This document shows positions 37,101 through 42,499 of a stretch of 64,000 nucleotides of DNA, piece after piece. The DNA is taken from the NCBI RefSeq assembly GCF_000739655.1, contig NZ_BATR01000053.1, positions 1 to 64,000 on the forward strand, in the 5' to 3' direction. Position numbers and translations under genes: made by a program. The notes under the pieces are model-generated. The model worked only from the letters and a program-made list of their open reading frames with translations, was not told the DNA's origin and did not search any database. Positions within the stretch are counted from its first letter, which is position 1, and each line of letters starts with the position of its first letter. This stretch comes from Verrucomicrobium sp. BvORR106 (GTDB lineage Bacteria; Verrucomicrobiota; Verrucomicrobiia; Verrucomicrobiales; Verrucomicrobiaceae).

Positions 37101-38209
37101 TCACCATCACCAGCGCAGGCACGGGCTACGCCAGTGCGCCCACGGTGACGCTGACGGGCGGGGGCGGCACGGGGGCGGTGTTGGGAACGGTCTCCACGGC
37201 GGCGAACACTTCCGGAGGCATCACGAAGACGGGTAACGGCACGCTCACTCTGAACGGCGCAAACTCCTACACCGGGGCCACCGTAGTGGATAAAGGCACG
37301 TTGATCGCGGGTAACACGAGCGCCTTCGGCGTGAACTCGGCCACAACTGTCAATGCTGGGGCCACTCTGCGACTCGCGGGAAACGCCGTCACTCTCGGAT
37401 CGTTGTCAGGCGCTGGCACCGTGGAAGACGCTAATACCACTTCGGCCACCCTGACATTGGGCAGCGATGGCACTTCGATCAACTTCAGCGGCGTGCTCCA
37501 GAATGGCACTGGCGGCGGTCTCCTCTCCGTCGTGAAGACCGGTGCCGGCACCCAGGTCTTCTCTGGTGTGAACACCTATGCCGGCACCACCACGATCAAC
37601 CAGGGTACGTTGCAAGTCGGTCACGGGGGCGTGGGTTCCACCGCATCCGGCAGTGCCATCACGGTGAATGGGGCTGCGGCATCCATCGCTGGCTCTGGTC
37701 TGGCCGCAGGTTCGGTCACGGTCACCTCCGGCTTTGTTCGTCCTGGTGACAATGGGGGTGCCAGCACCGGCACTCTCAATGTTGGCAGCTTGAACCTGGC
37801 CGTAGGCGGCAGCGGGGTCTTGCAGATCGAAGGTGCCTCCAGCTATGATCGCATCAACGTGGTCAACAGCGGTGGACTCACGCTGACTGGCAACCTGAAT
37901 GTGACCAGTTCTCTGACTGGCAACGCCTTTGATCAAGCCTTCGCCATCGGCACCACCTACAATCTCCTCGATTGGGCAGGACTCATGAGCGCCAGTTTCA
38001 ACGTGGGCACCAACTTCCGCAATGGGAGTGAGGATACCGGCCTCCAGTTTGACCTGCCAGACCTCAGCGCCCTGGCCCGCTACTGGGATGTCAGCCAGTT
38101 CCTTACTGACGGCACCATCACCGTGGTCGTCCCTGAGCCGGGCCGGGCGATGCTCCTGCTCCTAGGGCTTGGTGTGATGTGCATCGGTCGCCGCCGGCCT
38201 CGCCGATAG
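31136..38209 (+). CDS. Giant beta-strand-repeat surface protein with PEP-CTERM anchor
   Basis: About 2357 residues. A signal peptide (LLKTATFVLAGMGISLGTVSA) is followed by many autotransporter-associated beta-strand repeats of the type KTGTGTLTLSGANTYTGGT, predicted to form a long beta-helix. There is no autotransporter beta-barrel. The protein ends VVVPEPGRAMLLLLGLGVM plus a basic tail, a PEP-CTERM sorting signal cleaved by an exosortase, which is not encoded here. About 445 residues are duplicated within it. Thr, Ser, Gly, Asn and Ala dominate, as in surface adhesins. The ATG at 31136 is preferred over 31085 because it directly precedes the basic signal-peptide region. It ends at a strong hairpin. 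Confidence 0.88.
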   Translation: MLKPALASVLRRFKSFCASSPLLKTATFVLAGMGISLGTVSADLIQWNQPLGGDFNTAANWSPAGVPGAGDVAAFSIVTGDVTLSSAAFLSSILFTGDASTFALGTLGGNGLTMGDGGSITVSSSMAGTGKTFTINAPLLLAPQSATTAGIFSISNDTTSSTNALVVAGDISAGTTTATETLALGGSNTGANLVSGVIGNGGASSLALVKSGAGTWTLNGVNTYTGGTAISEGTLALSGGNNRLLGTSSLSFNGASGTLDLGATSQTLAGLTFLAGTPNRQHVIKGAGGALTVNGSDFVVTAGSDALQSVVQNVDMSGLGSFSYLRAAGNFSVGGTTNTNSASHTGNATVTLAATNTITAANFNVAHYSTGINSLNSGTVHLGQTNTINATNINVGNSKTTALLDFQNLIAPTLKIRGVGGTDADRAQIIVGSNDSGITAAVSTFDLTNGGTISSTLDAKVSTLRIGQNNRNNTGLGQAATGTFSMALGTLDATTIVVGGQAALTGVNTFSGAATGTLNLRGGTITAATLTLADKLSGAAVQTITSNINLYSGTLNVSTLQRGGTGNGAGAATATINFNWVDGTISNVSGANQTVNGKTAVSGLTGGLNIVLNNTGNVSGTHIWNVSGTQTSTVQNTVTLSGAGSLRKTGTGALIFQGANTYTGSTEITAGMMLFATRAGLYNGDTSKWTSTNLVVSSGATAAFNVGGAGEFTVQDIDQLSSLGTATGGFQSGSFIGLDTTNAAGTVVYSTALSNTDNGPNVLGLVKLGSGTLELTAANTYTGGTNIAAGTLALSGGNDRLYRGGVVNFTGSSGTLNVGSTNQTLGGMTFGIAGTNNYVITGATGTLNVTAGNFHVGGGGVGSTGANPTTVNMTGLGTFNYVNTAGTFSVGGRADIGAAVSSAGTLLMAANTTITAAKFSVSPVSSGNSSPNTGIVSMGQTTVINASSIEVGVGKATSMLNFQALNSPTLKIRGTGGTDSDRAAIVMGIHDSGVIGNTSTVDLVGGVTGGSTLDAMVSTLMIAQNTRNGAAGTATTATFSMGLGTMNATSIVIGQQNAVTGGNGSGNAIGTLNLHGGSITATTFTLANKLATATAQTITSSFNLYSGALYATTIERGAVGTGAGADTATINFNWVDGTIGNIAGANQTVDGKSVVNGLTGGLNIVLNNTGNVSGTHTWAVSGTQTATIKSTAILSGAGGLTKTGTGTLVFEGANTYAGTTVVNAGELQLNATGTQSIAGNVTVNGGSVKLMQSAQINTASSLVVAGGSFNLQTFDQTLAGVRLDSGTISGAGTLTSTSAFDLRSGTVSAKLGGTVGVAKNTSGTVILSGVNTYSGGTTVNGGLLMATNSGALGTNNALTIANGASFLYRPVSNGALNLGTGVLNLQGGSTIGTTLTGTLSQNVISSSATAIASGVVKVAVYFTPSVTAAAGKHNLVTTGGGLTSGGATYSAAYYNLTNATVSAFQATDTTISVNVASTAALTSAYWKGGLGIGNNVWALSDGTSSNWVTNSDGTGATALVPGLGAAIHFSATGSSNQSDMVLGANMSIASLTVSDTSGITLNDDGSILTISAAGGINVTAGAGAVTLNAGLNLATPQTWTNNSSNTLSIGGPVVFNSNFTLTATGSGNMVISGALSGAGAVTKNGTGTLTLSGANTNTGALAVNAGRVNLSGSYLGGISVATGTNARAILNILSGASLTGTSTALGIGNGEGANGALYQSGGDVVMNNNINLGLGGTATASSYGFFSMSGGTISDSNGGNVRFRMGGGASYSNGVFYQSGGSINILISNGLEVGGNGTGGFSNSTGIGYLTGGTVTAVSNRIGYNSATNSAGGIRGEQTVAGTAVMTINGITTLGQAAGDVGILNLNGGLYITRQITKGTGTGIVNFNGGTLRVATGTGAAATFLTGLTQANIYSGGVTIDTNNINTTVGQVLAAPTGNGVSTIEVTNGGSGYVGPPLIVISGAGTGATAVANMVDDGTGNGTFKIASITITSAGTGYASAPTVTLTGGGGTGAVLGTVSTAANTSGGITKTGNGTLTLNGANSYTGATVVDKGTLIAGNTSAFGVNSATTVNAGATLRLAGNAVTLGSLSGAGTVEDANTTSATLTLGSDGTSINFSGVLQNGTGGGLLSVVKTGAGTQVFSGVNTYAGTTTINQGTLQVGHGGVGSTASGSAITVNGAAASIAGSGLAAGSVTVTSGFVRPGDNGGASTGTLNVGSLNLAVGGSGVLQIEGASSYDRINVVNSGGLTLTGNLNVTSSLTGNAFDQAFAIGTTYNLLDWAGLMSASFNVGTNFRNGSEDTGLQFDLPDLSALARYWDVSQFLTDGTITVVVPEPGRAMLLLLGLGVMCIGRRRPRR
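31800..34805 (+). repeat. Internal tandem duplication in the giant repeat protein
   Basis: The segment at about 31800-33145 is repeated at about 33470-34805. Both copies run from NTYTGGT to GANTY(T/A)G and share blocks in the same order: LKIRG-GGTD-DRA, TINFNWVDGTI, GANQTV and GLTGGLNIVLNNTGNVSGTH. The copies have diverged, so the duplication is not recent. Confidence 0.8.
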
Positions 38210-38214
38210 AATAC

Positions 38215-38245
38215 CAGGTCCGGCGGAATGTTGCCGCCGGACCTG
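38215..38245. terminator. Hairpin between the repeat protein and the esterase
   Basis: CAGGTCCGGCGG and CCGCCGGACCTG form a perfect 12-bp stem around a seven-base loop. It lies between convergent stop codons and can serve both. No T run follows. Confidence 0.65.
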
Positions 38246-38261
38246 ATTCAATGCGGGTCAA

Positions 38262-39122
38262 CTATTTCAAAAACCCGCTGTCCACCAGCCATTCACGGAA
38301 GCGGAAGGGCCAGGCACCGGCGGCGGTGGTGGTGCCGGGCTTGTAGCCGAAGCCGTGGCCGGCGTTGCTGTAGATGTGCAGCTCGGCTTTCACGCCGGCG
38401 GCCTTGTATTTGAGATAGAGGCTGGCCATGCCTTCCGCAATGTCCGGGCGGTCGCCGTAGCCGCAGGCGATGAAGAGCGGGGGCATGCCTTTTTCCACGG
38501 TGAAGAGATTGGAGGTGCCGGGGTAGATGAGGGCCTGGAAGTCGGGGCGGCTGCTGGCTTTTTCAACGGGATCGGCCGAGCTGGCGTCGCCTGAGTCGGA
38601 CTTCATGGCGGAGAAGGCGGCCAGTTCACCCCCGGCAGAGAAGCCGATGATGCCGATCTTGTCCGGCTTGATGCCCCACTCTTGGGACCTGCTGCGGACG
38701 ATGCGGAGAGCCCGGCGCGTGTCGGCCATGGCGTGGTCCTGGATGGTGTAGGCTCCGTTGGAGTCTTTGTCCCGTGCCAGACGATACTTCAGGACGAAGG
38801 CGGCGATGCCGTGGTCTTGAAACCACTCGGCCAGGGCATAACCCTCATGCCCGAGGCAGAGCTTGGAGTGACCGCCACCAGGGGCGATGATCACGGCCAG
38901 ACCGGTGTTGTCCTTGGTGGGAAGGTAAGGCGTGATCGTGGGGTTGTGGACGTTGGTGACATTGCTGCCGTCCAGCTTCTCTGGCTCGCTGCGGCGCGCC
39001 TCGGAGCCCGGGGCTCCATTGGGCCACAGGGGGAGTTCGGCGGGGTGGCTGGGCTCGGCGCTGAGCAGAGTGCCTGTGGTGAAGGTGACGGCCAGGAAGA
39101 GGGCTGGGAGTGCGAGTTTCAT
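38262..39122 (-). CDS. Secreted alpha/beta-hydrolase esterase, BD-FAE/acetyl xylan esterase-like
   Basis: About 286 residues with a signal peptide (LALPALFLAVTFTTGTLLSA). The oxyanion region IIAPGGGH, nucleophile elbow GFSAGGE and C-terminal His in NAGHGFGY are intact, and LPLWPNGAPG near the N terminus is typical of esterases acting on acylated plant polysaccharides. Likely removes acetyl or other ester groups outside the cytoplasm. The ATG at 39122 directly precedes the signal peptide; a longer frame to 39200 is unlikely. Confidence 0.85.
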   Translation of the reverse strand: MKLALPALFLAVTFTTGTLLSAEPSHPAELPLWPNGAPGSEARRSEPEKLDGSNVTNVHNPTITPYLPTKDNTGLAVIIAPGGGHSKLCLGHEGYALAEWFQDHGIAAFVLKYRLARDKDSNGAYTIQDHAMADTRRALRIVRSRSQEWGIKPDKIGIIGFSAGGELAAFSAMKSDSGDASSADPVEKASSRPDFQALIYPGTSNLFTVEKGMPPLFIACGYGDRPDIAEGMASLYLKYKAAGVKAELHIYSNAGHGFGYKPGTTTAAGAWPFRFREWLVDSGFLK

Positions 39123-39260
39123 GAAGAGTGGATCAATTCGTGGAGAACCGTAACGGTCGCCAGAGGCAGGATTGTGCAGCCCATAACAGATGACGGGCAA
39201 ACTCGTGACGGAGCGCTCGGATGATTCTTTACAGCGGCGGAGAAAACGCCACTAGTCCGC

Positions 39261-40964
39261 ATGATCCGTGTCCCGGCCGCTGAACTGCGCACGCCCTATC
39301 CCAGCCCCTACTCGGAGCCCCTCGAAGCAGGGTTTGGTTCAGCGCTCGAATGCGAATGCCTTTGCGGATTGGTGCGCCGGGCCGTGGGAGAAGCGGCATC
39401 CCGGGCCTCTTTGTTTGAAATTGGCACCCATCGGGGGGCCGGGCTCCGCCATTTTCATGCGATGGTGCCTGAGTTGGAACTTCACTCCTTGAATGTCCTC
39501 CCGGAGCAGCTCGCCCACCTCCCCAGGCAGATGGCGAGCGAAATTCTGCCACGTGAAGAGATTGGCCGTTTCGCCGTCGAGGCGGGCGTCTCCTTCGTCC
39601 AGCACTACGGCAATTCGCGCACGTTCAATTGGGAGGCGCTGGCAGCGCAAAAGCAGTTCGACATCGTCTTTGTGGATGGCAGCCATGAGCAGTTCACGGT
39701 GTTTGCCGACACCTTGCACGCTCGGCAAATCCTCAAGCCCGGTGGGTGGATCATCTGGCATGACTACAAGGTCATTGATGAGCCGGGGAGGCAGGTCTTT
39801 GCTGCGGTCAACGATCTCGATGAACACGAGTTCGGCGGTCAGATTCACCACGTGGAGGGCACCTGGCTCGCCTACGCTCGCCACCCAGAGGGCGCGACAT
39901 CCCGAGTCAGGCAGCCGGCGGTGCAGGAAGCCCCACGGACCGCCCCAGACGATGCCTGCCTGCGATTGAAGGTAGTGCCAACATTCCACGCCACTCCCGC
40001 GGCGGCCGTGGCGTGGCATCTCGCTCATGGCCGGGAGGCCAGCTTTGCGCGCCGCGTCGCTGGACTGCCCGCGATCCCCAAGGTGTTGTTCTTCGCCGAT
40101 CATCATGATCCGGTGTGGCCAGGGGCAGAGGAGTTGAGGTGCGCCTCAGGGGACTTTGAAATAACTCAAGATCCGCGCCAGATCCGTCAGGCAGACATGG
40201 TCGTCTTTCATCTCCCGCAGGTTCCGGCCTGGACGAGGTTGCCCCGCCATGATCGGCAGATCTGGGTGGGGGTGACTATGGAGCCGGATGGTTATTATCC
40301 CAGCCAGGCGGATCCCTCGCGGATGGCCTCGCTGGATCTGCTGCTGTCCTACCATGCCTGGGCCGATCTCCAGATGACCTATGCCTCTCCCGGCACTCTC
40401 GCCCAGACCCTCCAGCCGCCGCCAGCCAAGGACCCTGAGAAGCTGGTCTGCGCCTTTGTGTCCAATTCTCACTCCCTCTCCGGGCGGGAGCGTTTCATCA
40501 CGTTGCTGGAAAGGCACCTGCCAGTGCATCACTTTGGACAGTGGCATCACAATCAGCCCGGGGCACCGCCCATTGGGAGAGGGGCCAAACTGGAGGTGCT
40601 GCGCCAGTACCAGTTCTGTCTGGCCATCGAAAACTGCCTCCAGGATGATTATGTCTCGGAGAAATGGTACGACTGTCTGGTGGCGGGATGCGTGCCCATC
40701 TATTCTGGCGCACCCAACATCGAGGAGTATGCGCCTGGCCCTGGGGCGTTTGTGCAGATTTCATCCGCCGACAGCGCTGCGCAACTGGCGGCAAAAATCA
40801 AAGTGACGGCGTGTGCCACCCCGCATTATCAGAGCTATTTCACCTGGAAAAAACAGGTCGCCCCCTCCTTCAAGCGGATCTATGAGCGGGAGGTGGATCG
40901 GCTTTCGCTAATGGAAAAAATTGCGCTCATGATCGACCAGACGCGTGGACCGGGTCGAAAATGA
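39261..40964 (+). CDS. Fusion of SAM methyltransferase and GT10 (fucosyltransferase-like) domains
   Basis: 567 residues. The N-terminal domain (about 40-210) is a class I SAM-dependent methyltransferase (FEIGTHRGAG, DIVFVDGSHEQF, LKPGGWIIWHD). The C-terminal domain (about 270-555) has the alpha-1,3-fucosyltransferase GT10 signature: VSNSHSLSGR, LAIENCLQDDYVSEKWYD, AGCVPIYSGAPNIEEYAP, GAFVQI. Known GT10 enzymes use GDP-fucose or related donors. The fusion suggests one enzyme that both adds and methylates a sugar, or modifies one acceptor twice. It points the same way as the 44-codon ORF 112 bases downstream and faces the two other glycosyltransferase genes. Confidence 0.88.
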   Translation: MIRVPAAELRTPYPSPYSEPLEAGFGSALECECLCGLVRRAVGEAASRASLFEIGTHRGAGLRHFHAMVPELELHSLNVLPEQLAHLPRQMASEILPREEIGRFAVEAGVSFVQHYGNSRTFNWEALAAQKQFDIVFVDGSHEQFTVFADTLHARQILKPGGWIIWHDYKVIDEPGRQVFAAVNDLDEHEFGGQIHHVEGTWLAYARHPEGATSRVRQPAVQEAPRTAPDDACLRLKVVPTFHATPAAAVAWHLAHGREASFARRVAGLPAIPKVLFFADHHDPVWPGAEELRCASGDFEITQDPRQIRQADMVVFHLPQVPAWTRLPRHDRQIWVGVTMEPDGYYPSQADPSRMASLDLLLSYHAWADLQMTYASPGTLAQTLQPPPAKDPEKLVCAFVSNSHSLSGRERFITLLERHLPVHHFGQWHHNQPGAPPIGRGAKLEVLRQYQFCLAIENCLQDDYVSEKWYDCLVAGCVPIYSGAPNIEEYAPGPGAFVQISSADSAAQLAAKIKVTACATPHYQSYFTWKKQVAPSFKRIYEREVDRLSLMEKIALMIDQTRGPGRK

Positions 40965-41076
40965 CAGGGCGAACGCCTATTTTGTTTCTTGTCGATAATT
41001 TCGTGGTATTATCTCTTTGCCTTGACGGGTTGCCTCGATCCCGTTACGTGCCTGAGGACCTTCAACGATTCATACT

Positions 41077-41211
41077 ATGGAATTCGACAGCCCTGCAGAC
41101 TTCACCACCGTCGCCGCCGTCCCAGCCAAGCTTGATCTGAGCCTGGAAGAACTGGATGCGATCCTTGAGGTGGACGTGGTGAACACTGTGCCTCCCCTGA
41201 CCAACGTTTAG
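41077..41211 (+). CDS. Short acidic peptide, candidate precursor or substrate of the adjacent glycosyltransferases
   Basis: This 44-codon ORF lies between the methyltransferase-GT10 fusion and the GT1 gene. It begins MEFDSPADF, has a helical stretch LDLSLEELDAILE in the middle and ends NTVPPLTNV. It is rich in Asp, Glu, Val and Leu and has several Thr and Ser. About 70% of its codons end in G or C, like neighbouring genes. The LSLEELDAI stretch resembles the helical part of leader peptides, and the Thr/Asn/Pro tail could be a core offering O- or N-glycosylation sites; both readings are inferred. Its stop overlaps the convergent GT1 stop. A GAGGA at 41054 is rather far upstream for a ribosome site. 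It could also be a chance ORF. Confidence 0.45.
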   Translation: MEFDSPADFTTVAAVPAKLDLSLEELDAILEVDVVNTVPPLTNV

Positions 41212-42494
41212 TCAGGCTGGCGGTGCAGCCATCGCTCGATCTGGGCGCAGGCCGTCTTCAGGGCCGAATTTGAATCGAAGTGCGGCGCCAATTCACTGGC
41301 CCGGCTTCGATTTTCTTCTGTTAGCACCCGGGTCTTCAGCACCTCGGCCAATGCCGGCGCGGTCAACTGGTGTGGGTTCACGGCAGCACCGAGCCTCAGG
41401 CTCACCACCTGCCGGGCATTATAGAACTGGTCGTTCCCATATGGCTCGATCAGCAGCGGGGCGCCCGCCGTGATCGCACGGGCCACGGTGCCGATGCCAC
41501 CATGGGTGATGACCGCCGCCGACTGGGCAAAGAGCCGGTGCTGGGGACCTTCAGGCAGCAGGGCCGCCTCCCCTCTGGTGCAGGCTGCTTGAAAGGCGTC
41601 ACTCCGCAGGGCCGCCCAACCTGCCTGCGCCACGAGGGGACGTCGCAAGAGTCTCGCGGTTTGCAGGTGCAGGTCCAGCACCCGCTCCGGGTGGGCCAGC
41701 GGCTGGCTGCTGAAGGCCAGGACCAGAGGCGCAGGCTGGCCCTCCAGAATGTTTGCAAGAGAGTCCGCCGGATCCCGCCCCTCCCATTGCGGAGGTTCGT
41801 GGAGCCAAAATCCCGTTTGCACAATTTCCCGGCCAGTTTCCGCCGCGGGTACGCCAAAAAGCGGATGCGTCGCCAGAAGCACCCGGGGGGCGACAAAGAG
41901 ATCGCGCTCATCCGCCACCGGGATCTCCGCAAGACCCAGTCGGCGCCGCAGCGCATGAATGCGGTCTCGATAGCGGCGGGTCCACGGCTGGGTGGCATCC
42001 CGCTCCTCGCGGGCGGCGATGCCTGCCGCCGCCGCCGTGCCGGGAGCCGGGTAGAGCCAGGGAAGCACGCAGACCGTGATCCACGGGATGCCGGCGAGAT
42101 CACTCACCATGCGACCGATCGACTGAAGTCGCGAGCAAACCAGCAGGTCAGCCCCGGCACAGGCGGCCGTCACGTCTTCCAGCATTTCATCGAACCCGAG
42201 CTTATCATGCAGCTCCGGCTGGTTCACGCCGGTGGTGCGATCCCTCACGTCAGAAGGGCCTCCTTTCTCCGGCAGCCAGTGGTCAAAGGCCTCCGGTTTG
42301 TTTCGCACCGTGGTGGGGTCCTGTTCGCGCCGAGTGGGATGGAGTTGCATGCCGCAGCTCTCCACGTGGAGCCGGAGGTATTCCGGCCCCGCATATCTCA
42401 CGGTATGCCCCCGCTCCACCAGACTTCGTCCCAGTGCCAGGAAGGGGAAGTGGTCTCCCAGCGTGCCGGTGGAGGTGAGTGTCAGCAGGGCCAT
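41208..42494 (-). CDS. GT1 family glycosyltransferase (MGT/UGT-like)
   Basis: About 428 residues with a GT-B fold layout. The N terminus LTLTSTGTLGDHFPFLALGRSL and the donor-binding block ITHGGIGTVARAITAGAPLLIEPYGNDQFYNA are the signature of nucleotide-sugar transferases that decorate lipids, polyketides and glycopeptides. The His in THGG and the Asp-Gln in NDQF normally contact the donor. It starts six bases after the triple-domain glycosyltransferase stop, so the two form an operon. An in-frame start at 42539 would overlap that gene. Confidence 0.88.
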   Translation of the reverse strand: MALLTLTSTGTLGDHFPFLALGRSLVERGHTVRYAGPEYLRLHVESCGMQLHPTRREQDPTTVRNKPEAFDHWLPEKGGPSDVRDRTTGVNQPELHDKLGFDEMLEDVTAACAGADLLVCSRLQSIGRMVSDLAGIPWITVCVLPWLYPAPGTAAAAGIAAREERDATQPWTRRYRDRIHALRRRLGLAEIPVADERDLFVAPRVLLATHPLFGVPAAETGREIVQTGFWLHEPPQWEGRDPADSLANILEGQPAPLVLAFSSQPLAHPERVLDLHLQTARLLRRPLVAQAGWAALRSDAFQAACTRGEAALLPEGPQHRLFAQSAAVITHGGIGTVARAITAGAPLLIEPYGNDQFYNARQVVSLRLGAAVNPHQLTAPALAEVLKTRVLTEENRSRASELAPHFDSNSALKTACAQIERWLHRQPD

Positions 42495-42499
42495 GGCGG

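Noticed and set aside
31800-37700. Recombination hot spot or CRISPR-like array in the repeat gene
   Set aside because: The repeats are in-frame coding repeats of a beta-helix protein with an open frame throughout.
40981-41020. Promoter (sigma-70 or sigma-54) for the 44-codon ORF
   Set aside because: TTGTCG and TATTAT are only 12 bases apart, and the GG/GC spacing does not fit sigma-54. No promoter can be named.
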